Of a stretch of DNA of 64,000 nucleotides, positions 54,010 to 64,000 are shown one piece after another. Source of the DNA: Bretschneidera sinensis (taxonomy: Eukaryota; Streptophyta; Magnoliopsida; Brassicales; Akaniaceae); the NCBI GenBank assembly GCA_023935145.1, contig CM043698.1, positions 37,430,001 through 37,494,000 on the forward strand. The letters are read 5' to 3'. The notes beneath the pieces are model-generated. The model was not told the DNA's origin. It did not search any database and saw only the letters and a program-made list of their open reading frames with translations. The position numbers were made by a program, and so were the translations under genes. Position 1 is the first letter of the stretch. Every line of letters begins with the position of its first letter.

Positions 54010-54139
54010 TATAGCTTGGTTTCTCTTATATATAAGGGCTGATAGCGCCCGTTTATAATCCGAACTCTTTAAATGAAATCAATGTTTAATGAACTCGAGT
54101 TTCTTATTTCTTCATTTCTTATTTTTACATTTTACGTCA

Positions 54140-55440
54140 TTGATAGAATTTGCAGAGATTTTTGGTGTTCCAAGTGCGTGGGATAGGCTTGCCATCTAAC
54201 TCTTCGAGTTCGAAGGTGCCGACTCGACATACTTTTCAGATCCTATACGGGCCTTCCCAGTTCGGGATGAGCTTTCCTGTTTCCCGAGGATGAGGTACTT
54301 CGCTTTTCCGGAGAATGAGGTCGTGTAGTTTGAAGTTCCTGCTTCGAACTCATGAATTGTAATATCGGGCGACCCTTTATTGATACGCAACTAAGAGGAT
54401 CTGGGATTTGTCTTGGGCTTTGTCAACTAAGTCGGCGTTCATCCGCAAGCCCTTCTTGTTGTCACTTGGTTTGAAATGTCATACGCGTATCGATGGTATT
54501 CTGACTTTAAGGGGGATGATGGCTTCTTAGCCGTATGTCATGAAGAATGGGGTTTCCTCCGTCGGAGTTCGAACTGTCGTTCGATACACCCAAAGGAAAT
54601 TGGGGAGTTGGTCGGCCCATCGTTTATCCACTTCGTCGAGTCTCTTCTTGATACCTTAGAGAAGTGTTCTGTTGGTCACTTCGGCTTGGCCATTAGCCTG
54701 TGGATATCCAACGGATGAGACTCGATGCTCGATATGGAGATCTTCGCAGAATGTTCTAAACCGAGAATTATCGAATTACTTGCCATTGTCGGTGACCAAC
54801 ACATGAGGTATGCCGAATCGATATACGATGGATTTCCAAACGAAGTTTCGAGTCTGATGATATGTTATGCTAGCTAGTGGTTCTGCTTTGACCCATTTGG
54901 TGAAGTAATTGATGGCCACCATGGGGTGCTTTCTTTGCCCGAGGTTGCGGTGAATGGGCCAAGTATGTTCATCCCCCACATGGCAAAAAGGGAAGGACTG
55001 GTGATCGAAGTGAGGGAGTTGGTCGGTTGGTGTGACACATGAGAGTACTGCTGGTAGTTTTTGCATTTTATAACTAAATCCACAACGTCTTCCTTCATTC
55101 CAGGCTAGTAGTAACCTTGTCGGATAACTTTGAAGGCTAAGGCACGAGCCCCCAAGTGATTTCCACATAGTCCCTCGTGGACTTCTCGGAGAACGTAGTC
55201 AGCCTTGACCAGGTTGAGGCACCTTAAGTAGGGCATGGTCAGAGCCTTTTTGTATAGCTGTCCATATATGACTGTGTACCGAGATGCACGGGGGATTAAA
55301 TTCTTTGCTTCGTTCTTCTGCTCGGGGACTTCCCCACTTTTCAAGTACAGGAGGATCGGGTCCATCCATGTTTTTTCCTCCACTATTGGCAGGATCGGAG
55401 TTTCGTCTATGCTTGGGGCGGAGAGGGTCTCTAGATACAT
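54140..55440 (-). pseudogene. Integrase region of the retrotransposon
   Basis: Minus strand, several broken frames. The zinc-binding part has HEGLCGNHLGARALAF; the expected CxxC reads CKNY, so the second cysteine is lost. In the catalytic core the usual GxDxxGP motif reads WGMNILGPF, so the first catalytic Asp appears replaced by Asn. The second is present in VLVTDNGK and the Glu in GYPQANGQAEVTNRTLL. The C-terminal NWEGPYRI and GTFELEELDGKPIPRTWNT follow near 54140-54260. In-frame stops interrupt between the blocks. Integrase would insert the element's DNA; this copy cannot. Confidence 0.85.
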
Positions 55441-55479
55441 GGCTTGAGTTGGCTTGAGGTGTCATGATAAGGCGAGCCG

Positions 55480-55840
55480 GGCTAAGGTATTTGCTTTTGA
55501 GTTCTCCACCTGGGGGATATGAGTTATTCAGAATGTATTGAACCTAGCGATGAGCTCTCTTGCCTTCTCAAGGTACCAGGCAATTTTTTCTCCTTTGGCC
55601 TCGAATTCCCCTGTTACTTGGCTTACCACTAGCTGTGAGTCACTTTACACATCAAGAACCTCGGCGGCCAATGCTTTTGCTAATTTCAAACCTCCAAGCA
55701 AGGCTTTCTACTCTGCCTCGTTATTAAAGGTTTTGAATTCAAATCTCAAGGCGTACTTAACTACGAAGCCATCCGGGCTATAGAGGATGAGCCCTACTCC
55801 GCTTCCTGTGGTGTTCGAGGATCTGTCTACATGAAGGGTT
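55480..55840 (-). pseudogene. Second, archaeal-type RNase H domain
   Basis: On the minus strand: HVDRSSNTTGSGVGLILYSP, then ALRFEFKTFNNEAE, then GGLKLAKALAAEVLDV and SDSQLVVSQVTGEFEAKGE. These are the D, E, D landmarks of the archaeal-type RNase H that follows the ordinary one in Tat-lineage elements. Two stops interrupt it: TAG at the Tyr after NNEAE and TAA just before SDSQL. Confidence 0.85.
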
Positions 55841-57432
55841 CATATAGGAAGTGACTCATCTGACATTAATCCTGGCCTTTCGTTTGGATCTATGGGGAGA
55901 GTTGTTTCGACAATAAAGTCGGCTAGGACTTGGCCCTTGATCGCCTTACGGGAGTGGTACCAGATATCAAACTCCTTGAGCTCCACTGACCACTCGACCA
56001 TTCTTTCAGAAACATCCGGGTTGTGGAGGACTTGTCTCAAGGGCTGATCAATCAGGAAGATGATAGTGTGCGCTGGGAAATATAGCTGAAGTTTCCTTGT
56101 AGCTACTATAAGGGCCTAAGCTACCTTCTCTATCGGAGGATACCTTACATTTGCTTCATGGAGGGTCTTGCTGAAGTAATAAATGGATTTTTGAATGCCA
56201 TCATCTTCTTGGATCAAGACAGAAGCCACGGTGTTTTGCCCAGTCGATAAGTACAGGAACAGTTCTTTACTTGGGAGTGGCTTGGTTAAGAGCGGGGGCG
56301 AGCTTAATTACTTTTCAGCTCCTCAAACGCTTCCTGACAATCCTTTGTCTAGGCAAAATCTCTGGCCTTTCTGATGGCTTTGAAGAAAGAAAGGCATCTT
56401 TTTGCAGAATTGGACATGAAATGGTTCAGGGCCGTTATTCGTCCGGTGAGCCGTTGTACTTCTTTCACGGTCTTAGAAGGGGCCATATCAAGGATAGCTT
56501 TTATCTTTTCTGAGTTAGCTTCTATCTTTCTCTGAGTAACCATGAAGCCTAAGAACTTCCCCCCCGTTACTCCGAATGCACAGTTCGTCGGGTTCAATCT
56601 CATTCTATGCTTGCGCAATACCCTAAATGCCTCTTCTAAATCGAAGCTGTGGTTTCGTGCCTCGGTACTTTTGACTAACATATCATCCTAAACCTCCATG
56701 TTTCGCTTGATCTGTTCCTTGAAGATCTCGTTCACTAACCTTTGGTAGGTTATTTTGGTATTTTTGAGCCTGAAGGGCATGACCTTGTGGCAGTATAGTC
56801 CCTGGTCAGTGATGAAGGCGGTCTTATCTTGGTCGGGCTCGTATATGAGGATCTGGTTATAGCCGGAGTATGCATCCATAAAGAAGAGGAGTTCATGCCC
56901 TAAGGTAGTGTCCACTAGTTGGTCGATCCGAGGCAGGGGAAAACTATCCTTAAGACAGGCTTTGTTAAGATTGGTGAAGTCGATGCAGATCTGTCACTTG
57001 CCACTAGTCTTTCGAACCATCACCACGTCAGACACCCAGTTAGGGTATTTCGTTTCTCGGATGAAGCCAGCCTCAAACAACTTGTCTACCTCGGTCTTAA
57101 TGGCGGCTTACTGTTCTGGGGTAAAGGTTCTCTTCTTCTAAATGACGAGTTTATGCTTTGGATCGATGTTCAGAAGGTGCTCGATAGTTCCAGGGTTGAT
57201 TCCGGGCATATCTGACATAGACCAGACGAACAAGTCCTGGTTCTTCTTAAGGAGGGAAAGGAGCACCTCCTGGTGGCTTTTTGGGAGATGAGATCCAATC
57301 TGAATAGTCCGGGAAGGGTCCTCTCTGAGGGGGACCAAAGTTAGTTCTTCCACTGGTTATCCTCTTGGAGTCTTCACCTCGTCCCTGAGGTCTTCCACCT
57401 CGAGAGGTAAGGCTTCGGTCTTCTTTCCTCAT
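55840..57432 (-). pseudogene. Reverse transcriptase and RNase H region
   Basis: Minus strand. RT landmarks in order: TFVWSMSDMPGI-like FVWSMSDMPGINPG, then FFMDAYSGYNQI, DQDKTAFIT, MPFRLKNTKITYQRLVNEIF, then LRKHRMRLNPTNCAFGV, GKFLGFMVTQRKIEAN and EVQRLTGRITALNHFMS, which mark the RT-to-RNase H join. The retroviral-type RNase H ends with FDIWYHSRKAIKGQVLADFI near 55930. Stops and frame changes at about 56685, 56916, 57138 and elsewhere disable it. The YVDD-type core is not clearly preserved in one frame. Confidence 0.88.
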
Positions 57433-57632
57433 TTAATGGCGTTCAGGTAGCAAGATCGAGAGGCTCGCTAGTCTCCTCTGACCATTTCTACCCCTTCATT
57501 GGTGGGGAACTTGATTTTTAGATGATAAGTAAAGACAACAACCTTTAGCTTGTTGATGGTGGGCCGACCGAGGATCATGTTGTAAGAAGATGGTTGCTTA
57601 ACTACTAAGAAGGTGGTTATTTGCGGCGCTGT

Positions 57633-57872
57633 TCATGCGGTAAGAGGGAGGACTATACTTCCTTTGGCGAATACAGGGGTACCATGGAAACCGTAGAGAG
57701 GGGCCGAGGCCAGCTCTAAGTGCTCGTCCTTTAGTTTCATGCACTGGAAAACATCATAGAACAGGATGTCCGCCGAACTTTCGTTGTCAACTAGGATATA
57801 TTTTACTAAGTGGTTAGCTACCAGGAAAGTGACTACTACCGCGTCGTCATGTGGAGTCTGCACTACTTCCAA
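57633..57872 (-). pseudogene. Aspartic protease region of the retrotransposon
   Basis: On the minus strand, VKYILVDNESSADILFYDVF corresponds to the retropepsin active-site block normally reading VDxGSSADILF; here the Gly is replaced (NESS). It is followed by FHGTPVFAKGSIVLPLT. The position between gag and RT fits the Gypsy order. Confidence 0.78.
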
Positions 57873-58340
57873 GTCGTCATTCGTGAAGGAGATTATCAGA
57901 CTTGACTTTTTTCATTTGTGGGGACTGCCGACGAAGGCCACCGTTCTGAAATATGCTTTATTGCTCTGTCCTGAGCTACCTCCGGCCGTCGGGCCTCCGC
58001 AGATTGTCTTGATGATCCTTGTGGTAGTCATCACCTCTTGGCTCCTCTGACTGATCCCTTCTTGCTTGGGCCTATGGTATCTTCGAGGGTCACGCTACTC
58101 TTGCTATAGAGGATGGGGGCGTCTGAAGTCCCTCCTTGGCTGGGCAGGTACTTCCCTTGCCCGAGGCCCTATGAACTCCTTCAGGTACTATCGGTTGATG
58201 AGGGCTTCAATTTGCATCTTCAAACTATGGCACTCTTCGGTGACGTGCCCATGGTTCCTGTGGAATCGACACCACTTTCTCTAGTCCCCGCTGAGGTGCA
58301 GTGTCTTGGGCGGGCACTGGAGGACTGACCTGTCCTGAAG

Positions 58341-59400
58341 CTACATCAGGATGTTGGTCCTGGATGCATTGAGAGGGGTGAAGCCGTCAAGCCAGGGATG
58401 GGGCTTATACCTGCTTTCTTGGTGAGGCCTCTTGACCGCTCCTCTCTGAGGGTCGAGGTTTTTCCTCTTTTTCTCTGTTTCTCCTTTTTTTTCTCTCTTA
58501 AATGCTTGATCTTCTTCTGCCAATATATACTTCTCAGCTCGAGCTAGGATCTCGTTCATATCTTTAGGCGGGCGCCTGGTGAGCTTGGAACTGAAGATCT
58601 CGAATCTCAGCCCGTTCTTGAACGCTAGCATCTGGACGTTTGGTTCGAGGTCTGGGATCTCCCATGCAACTGTATTGAACCTGGATATGTAGGCTCGAAG
58701 CCTCTCTCCCCGATGTTGGACAATACTGAACTAGCCCTCCGAGGTCTTCTTCAGCCCCTTACTGTTGAGAAAGTGAGAGGCAAAGGTGTAATTGAATTCT
58801 TTAAAGTTGCCAATACTTCCTGGCTTCAAATGCAAATACCACGTGCCTGCAGCTTTCTCAAGTGTTAGAGGAAAGGCGTGATACATGATCAGGTCGGAAT
58901 GCTGATGCAGCATCATGGTCGTCTTATAATGTTGTAGGTGATCCAGCAGGTCCACCGAACCATCATACATTTTGATTTGTGGCATTCTGAAGTTGTGAGG
59001 GAGCAGGGTCTTGAGGATTTCCTCCATGAACAGAGGGTCTTGGATACTAAGTTCATCCGATATTGTGGCTTCTGTGCCTGAGAGCTCTGTCGATTTTTTC
59101 TTCCATTTCTTCGATCCGTCTGTCTAGGTTTGGGTTGCTTTTGGAGGAGGAACTTTCTTTAGACCGGCCATAGGGTAACGAAGGCTTAGCGATGGAACAG
59201 TTGCCGATCGGATCTTCACCATCAGAGGATTCTGTTTGCTAGGGGGCTTGGTGAGGGGGAAGGGGTTGTCGGCCCCCACCTCGAACTTGGGCTGCTAAGT
59301 CTGCTATCATCTAGGAAAGCTCTTGGAACTGAGCTTGAGTCACCGGGGTAGTCTGAGGGTGCATGGCTGCTCTTTCGGAGTTGAGGGAGTCAGATCCGTC
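58341..59400 (-). pseudogene. Gag region of the retrotransposon
   Basis: Minus strand. The retrotransposon gag domain is read in IKMYDGSVDLLDHLQHYKT, AFPLTLEKAAGTWYLHLKPG, SIGNFKEFNYTFASHFL, then LRAYISRFN and FKNGLRFEIFSSKL. It is followed by a Lys/Glu-rich tail and FTPLNASRTNIL. A stop near 58731 and one near 59128 break it. A Pro/Gln-rich N-terminal part can be followed back to about 59400. Gag would form the virus-like particle of the element. Confidence 0.85.
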
Positions 59401-59531
59401 GGCTCTGGATAAGAGTGAAGCATGCCATGGGGGCTCCGTTGCTGGTTCTTTTCACGGTGTTTCTGGGTGGTATGAAAACAGATGAGTCCTTTATACTTCT
59501 TTGCTTTTACTGTTTAGCGAGAGATAGTGGT

Positions 59532-59549
59532 TTCCCACGGACGGCGCCA
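59532..59549 (-). other. Primer-binding site of the retrotransposon
   Basis: On the minus strand TGGCGCCGTCCGTGGGAA begins 3 bases inside the 5' LTR. It would pair with the 3' end of a tRNA (…CCA), and resembles the TGGCGCCGT sites common in plant Gypsy elements. Its location fixes the element's direction as minus. Confidence 0.85.
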
Positions 59550-59552
59550 ATC

Positions 59553-60080
59553 TGTTGATACCGAGGGAATACTACTGACCTGGAGTTGACTTCTTGGGAT
59601 CTGCACAAGTGAATTGGGGTGAACTAGGGGGCCTATGGAAGGAGGGGAAGGGGAGGCCTCCGAGGGTGCTCCGACGCTCTAGTTAGGACCAGGGCTTAAG
59701 AGAGGCCGATGCCTAATTTAAAAATGGATTAATACAAATTTTTCCTTGTGTTTGTGAAGTGAAAATGTCGTGTTGTGAACTTACATACCTTAGGCTATTT
59801 ATAGTATTCTGAGCAGAGGTCAGCCACATGGGGGAGGGATGGTTTCATCCTTGCGATTCCGGGCTTCTGAAGTTAGACCTTAGTCGCGTGCTCAGAGGGT
59901 CGCATGTTTCAGAGGGGGTTAGATTCGCTAATCGCACTTTGACGTGGCGATGGCGTGATTTGTCCGTTCCACGTGTGCCTTGTTATGCTGCAGAGGCTGG
60001 ACACGTGTCAATGTCTTATTGGTGATGCAATGCCCTACGTGTTGACGTCCTATTGGACGAGAGTATTGTGGGCTCCATCA
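59553..60080 (-). repeat. Right LTR (5' LTR of the element)
   Basis: 528 bp, ungapped partner of 50139-50666. On the minus strand it keeps a TATA box, TATAAATA, at 59796-59803. Upstream of it, in transcription order, lies a cluster of ACGT-core motifs (CCTACGTG, CACGTG, TGACGTGG). It is directly followed on the plus strand by the GGTTT duplication. Confidence 0.95.
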
Positions 60081-60085
60081 GGTTT
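60081..60085. repeat. Target-site duplication, right copy (GGTTT)
   Basis: Exact match to 50134-50138, directly adjoining the right LTR. Confidence 0.9.
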
Positions 60086-61914
60086 AAATTTTTTTTGTTA
60101 CATTCTCCCAGATCTAATTATTAAGAAGAGATATTATTGCTAACAAGCGCTTGGTTCAGTGGTTGGAATTCTTCCACTTCGCTAGAAATGCTTGAGTTTA
60201 AGTTTCTTCATAGATGTTTGTTAGTGCTAAACTTAGATTTTCATCGCACAGAGTGTGAAATTGTCTTTAACTTCGGTCCCGACGTAAGTGCGGTAGGAAC
60301 TATTTTAAATTCACTTTATGTGATGAGATCTAATACTTCTAACGAGTATGCTGGGTAATCTACTTATTTACTCATTCTAATATGTTGCTTAACCTACTTG
60401 TTTACCCATTTTTATTTTTAAAAAAATATATGTTATTTTTACATGTAAATAAGAATTGTCCATAATTAAATTTATTTTCTTTTTTTGGTATTTCATGAAA
60501 CTGGAGGGGGAGAATGTGTTTTTTTGGGACCCTAGAAGTCAAAACCCAGACTATATATGCACAGTTAAAGCTCATCCCCCATTTCGGGGTACAGTTACAG
60601 TCACCCCCCCAAATTCAGGCATGAACACACCGAAGAATCGAAACCGTTGTTTTTACCGTGGTCGGCTCCACCTATCTCTAAACCCTGTCCCCATCACTAC
60701 AATCTAATTCGGAATCCTTCTAGCTTTTGTTTCTTCTTTCTTCTTTGTGATTTTGTTTTTCAGTTCCCAGTTTTGTTTTTTGCTTTCCAGCTTCATTTCC
60801 TCTCCCAATCTAAAACTATAGTTAATGGGTTCGTCTTTTTTCTTTAATTTTGTTTAATTCATTTGTATGCTAATTTGCTCCAGTGATGAATTATGTAAGA
60901 TGAGTCGTTCCAATTTCTGAAATTTTTATCAATTATTGGAGCTGTGTCATGTGGAACTGAAAAGACTCTGAGGAGCATTCATTTCTCTGCCTGTTTGTTA
61001 CTTTTTCCTTATAATTTCATGGATGCATGTCTCTTCTAATTAAGTAATTAGTATGTTTTTTGGAAAAAAGGAAAATGAAAAAAAGAAAGAAAAGAAAGCT
61101 TTTTACTGTTGTGGAAAATGGAGATGCTTTCTGTGAAAACAGTTTTTGGTAAATCACAATATATTTGCTGCTGCTTATGTTCTAATTTTAATAATTTTGG
61201 AGGAAGGTAATTGAAATTAACCTGAGGTATTTGCATATGTATTGTGATTTACCAAAGATAGTGTAAATATGCAAATGATTTCACCGCATTGTGGTTTTTA
61301 CTCTCAATATTCAAGCTGAAACCATCCTGAACTTGAAGTTTTTACATGATCTTCTTTTTCTCCTCCAAAGACATTCCCTTCTCTGATGGATGTTCCTTTG
61401 TCAAAAACATGGCCTGGTGAATTCTTCTCTGATAATTCAATTCAATCTAAGACTGGGCCAAAAGTCCAGAATAGATCATCGGCCCATTTTTATTTTTATT
61501 TTTTATCTTTTTTCATAATGTTCGTAGATCAGCAAAGGACGGCAAAAGCAAAAAGCTCTTACCAATATAAATAAACCAATCACTATCCAAAACAATCTCG
61601 ATTGCATCTAAGATATTATCAAACCTATGAATGACGTTGATACGAATGTTTTGAGAGATGGATTTGACTGTTATCCAGTGACTGAGGTATCAAAATTTCA
61701 ATCAATTGAGTGTTGTACACAATAGGATTTTGAGTGACATCTGTCGAACGAAATTCTTCAATTATTGGAAAGAATCTCAAATAACCTACTTCACAATAAT
61801 CCTAAGTTAGATAAACAAGAGCCACCGATGGATGTAATTTAGTGGTAAAGGTGTTGGACTCAGATTCCAGATGCGCTGCCAACAAAATTGAAGGATTTAT
61901 AGTGGTGTTGCCAA
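60086..61914. other. Region between the retrotransposon and the trehalase pseudogene
   Basis: No intact gene is recognised. Part of it may be the former promoter and leader of the trehalase gene. Two weak pol III-like (SINE-like) stretches occur near 60148-60215 and 61825-61880. Short frames lack family resemblance. Confidence 0.45.
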
Positions 61915-63022
61915 CCATTGGTCACTTTCCTTGATAGTGTACAAGAAACTGAACTCCACACTTTTGGGGACTCAAACTTTGACCCCAAGCTCTAACTTAG
62001 AATTATTGTGAAGTGGGCTATTTGATAAGCTCCCTAAGTCTGCAAATGGGTCTGTGTCAGTTAAGGAATTGGTGTTTATAGGGAAGTACTTTGAGGGTGC
62101 AGGAGATGATCTGGTGTACCATGAACCAGATGATTTTGTACCTGAGCCTGATGGGTTTTTACCAAAGGTGGAGAACAAGGAGGTGAGGGCATGGGCATTG
62201 GAGGTTCATGCTCCGTGGAAGAATTTGAGCAGGAAAGTCTCGGGTTCAGTCCTGGACCCGTCTGAGTTACACACTCTGTTTCCCTTGCCAGGGCCTTTTA
62301 TAATTCCCGGTAGAGAGGTCTATTATTGGGATTCTTATTGGGTAATTAGGTCAGTTTTGATCATGTTATCTTCTACTAGTTTGATCATATTATCTTAGTT
62401 TTAGTTATTGTGGAACATCATGTCACTGTTTATGATTCTTTCATTGATTTTGTACAAATTCCATGTAGGGATCTATGTCTCTAGTTCATAGACTAAAGAT
62501 ATAGCCAGGTTTTACAAAATCAAGTACATAATTGTGGTTTTCAGGATTGTTTTCTTGACATTCTGTCATATAAATTTCATATTTCCAAATTAATTTGCTC
62601 TACCATCTCTTAATTACTTAACTGTTGAAATTAAGCTAGAAACTTGGGGATACTTTTTGCAGCCAACCTCCCCTCTTGAGTGCAATGATTTATTACATTT
62701 ACAGTCGGACTAGTGACATGGAGTTGGTTAGAAAGTCTCTCCCTGCACTTCTCAAAGAATATAATTTTTGGCATTCAGATATGATCTATACTTTTAGTTC
62801 GATATCTCCTATATAATTTGCTTGATCGGTTTTGTTCTTTGACTCTTCATGGAATTGTATTCATATCTTCCTCTGGTTCATTTTTTGTACTGTTGAGCTT
62901 ATTCCTTTTATGCCTTCAGAGGAATACATAAGGTTACTATTCAAGATGCTCAACCTGGCAATCACACTTTAAGTCGGTATTATGCAATGTGGAACAAACC
63001 CAGGCCTAAATCCTCAACCACT
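61915..63022 (+). pseudogene. TRE1: Trehalase pseudogene, three blocks
   Basis: Family 37 trehalase, which splits trehalose to glucose. Block 1 (61915-62349): PLVTFLDSVQET, FGDSNFDPKL, stop, then FDKLPKSANGSVSVKEL, YFEGAGDDLVYHEPDDFVPE, VRAWALEVHAPWKNLSRKVS and REVYYWDSYWVIR, with small in-frame losses (Glu after KEL; SRF before REV). Its donor AG|GTCAG is intact. Block 2 (62660-62782): frame-shifted start CAGCCAACC, then LLSAMIYYIYSRTSDMELVR and SLPALLKEYNFWHS; its donor reads ATATG, not GTATG. Block 3 (62919-63022): GIHKVTIQDAQPGNHTLSRY and YAMWNKPRPKSST. The exon that should follow WVIR (GLLASKM region) is absent, as is everything after PRP. This is a dead, partly deleted gene copy; a functional paralogue is presumably elsewhere. 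Confidence 0.92.
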
Positions 63023-63046
63023 GTGTATTCTTCTCTCCAAGATACT

Positions 63047-63330
63047 TTAGCATAAGATCTGTGTTGTGTTAAAGAATAGTGAACAATGTTCGCTTGTTAA
63101 CCCCAAAAACCCTCTTAGCTGTTTTATTGAAGTAGGTTCATGCCATTCTAGAATTGGCTTGATCTTGGATTGATCAGGCTGTACTCCCTGTGCAATAGTA
63201 ATGTAACCCAAGTATTCTATTTTTTTTCTTCTACAAAATGGCATTTGTTTAGATTAGCACATAGTGTATGGTATTGGAGACATTGTATGACTAGTCTCAA
63301 GTGAGTGATATGATCCTCCAGACAAGGAAT
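63047..63330 (-). pseudogene. Gypsy reverse transcriptase/RNase H fragment
   Basis: On the minus strand MPFCRRKKIEYLGYITIAQG, VQPDQSKIKPILEW and PTSIKQLRGFLGLT are the RT-to-RNase H connection of a Gypsy element. It differs in sequence from the element at 50139-60080, so it is a separate family. Upstream in the frame only broken pieces continue to about 63360. It abuts the trehalase pseudogene. Confidence 0.8.
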
Positions 63331-63680
63331 CTATTAGAGTTGGTGTATACTTCATGGGTCCATATATGTAGAACCTCCGACAACCACCGGGTCCCGCTCC
63401 CCGATGAGTAGGCAAGGGTTAGGGGTAGCGCCCTCGAAAATTTCAGACCCTATACATTTGTTGAGATTAGCATATAGTGTATGGTATTGGAGACATTGTA
63501 TGACTAGTCTCAAGTGAGTGATATGATCCTCTAGATAAGGAATCTATTAGAGTTTGTGTATACTTTACGAGTCCATATATGTAGAACCCCCGACGACCAC
63601 CAGGTCCCGCTCCCCGGTGAGTGGCAGAGCCTTAAAAAATTTTAGGCCTTGTATATGTTTTGGGTCTGATTCTTTGTTGA
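63257..63680. repeat. 213-bp tandem duplication
   Basis: The unit begins GCACATAGTGTATGGTATTG at 63257 and is repeated as GCATATAGTGTATGGTATTG at 63470, with about 10% difference. Both copies contain CATATATGTAGAAC and CCACC.GGTCCCGCTCCCC. The left copy overlaps the Gypsy RT fragment, so the duplication arose within retroelement DNA. Confidence 0.85.
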
Positions 63681-64000
63681 CGGTTTGGGTTTCGGCTCAT
63701 GAATAACTGTGGTTTTGTAGAAACCCTAATTAGGACGTGTTAAGTTGCTTATAAATAGCCTCTATGTATTAACCGCATATTGTAACGAGAGATTTATTAT
63801 AGTCAATCTTCTGGCAGAACATAGCCCTATTCTAGGATCTAGCTTCAGCTGCTGAATCTGGATGGGATTTCAGTACAAGATGGATGAGTTAATATTTTGC
63901 GATTTGCATGAGAGAACTAGTCTATCTGACATAAACTATTTTGATTCTAGTGACTCATCCATTCTAATGCATCCAATCCAACAGTTGGAAGTTTTTACAC
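63640..64000. other. Possible LTR remnant and end of window
   Basis: Contains GCTTATAAATAGCCTC (a TATA-box-like site near 63750) followed by a leader-like stretch, within retroelement-derived DNA. It may be a piece of an LTR whose other end lies outside the window. No coding region is seen. This is weakly supported. Confidence 0.3.

Larger units (their letters stand above)
50139..60080 (-). mobile_element. Gypsy/Tat-type LTR retrotransposon, complete but decayed
   Basis: Full-length 9942-bp element with 528-bp LTRs and a perfect GGTTT target duplication. In element orientation (minus strand) the order is 5'LTR, primer-binding site, gag, protease, reverse transcriptase, RNase H, archaeal-type second RNase H, integrase, a region with an antisense gene and tandem repeats, polypurine tract, 3'LTR. 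The second RNase H and the long post-pol region with an antisense gene point to the Tat lineage (Tat, Ogre, Retand, Grande group). Stops and frameshifts interrupt every pol domain, so it is not autonomous now. With about 10% LTR difference it inserted millions of years ago; the exact age depends on the rate used. Confidence 0.95.

Noticed and set aside
61825..61880. tRNA-like sequence before the trehalase pseudogene
   Set aside because: TTTAGTGGTAAAGGTGTTGG resembles a D-arm region only; no cloverleaf closes.

Overview
This window is nuclear DNA of a flowering plant, most likely a woody dicot. Genes are split by many short GT-AG introns, intergenic DNA is AT-rich, and every recognisable protein is closest to dicot housekeeping families. 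I cannot fix the species; Vitis-like or another woody dicot is an inference only.

Layout, left to right. A broken beta-amylase-9-like fragment (about 1219-1761, minus). Importin subunit beta-1 (4118-6844, minus, with a 5'UTR intron). The ER chaperone BiP (12065-16061, plus, 8 coding exons, ending HDEL), with a textbook unfolded-protein-response promoter. Glutamine-dependent NAD+ synthetase (18088-26163, minus, 13 coding exons). A cellulose synthase-like G protein (27247-32222, minus, 6 exons). ABCF3/GCN3, an ABC-F ATPase (34522-44079, plus, 18 exons), whose introns carry two LINE remnants and two MITE-like elements. A 72-residue unrecognised acidic protein (45839-46057, plus). A complete but decayed Gypsy/Tat-type LTR retrotransposon (50139-60080, minus, 528-bp LTRs, GGTTT target duplication). 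A three-block trehalase pseudogene (61915-63022, plus). Finally Gypsy-derived debris with a 213-bp tandem duplication (63047-64000).

The intact genes act in separate housekeeping routes: nuclear import, ER folding, NAD synthesis, cell-wall or specialised glycosyl transfer, and translation or stress-linked ABC-F function. I see no operon-like logic. KPNB1/BiP and CSLG/ABCF3 are divergent pairs, and BiP/NADS is convergent.

The least ordinary object is the retrotransposon. Besides gag-pol on the minus strand it has a separate plus-strand (antisense) gene at 52019-54009. That gene has its own TATA box, two apparent introns (one with a TACTAAC branch site), a putative-gypsy-type-transposon domain and a coiled-coil tail. 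Beside it lies an array of about 13 tandem units of 48-50 bp, whose first units encode a 16-residue periodic peptide on both strands. Pol also carries a second, archaeal-type RNase H, the mark of the Tat lineage.
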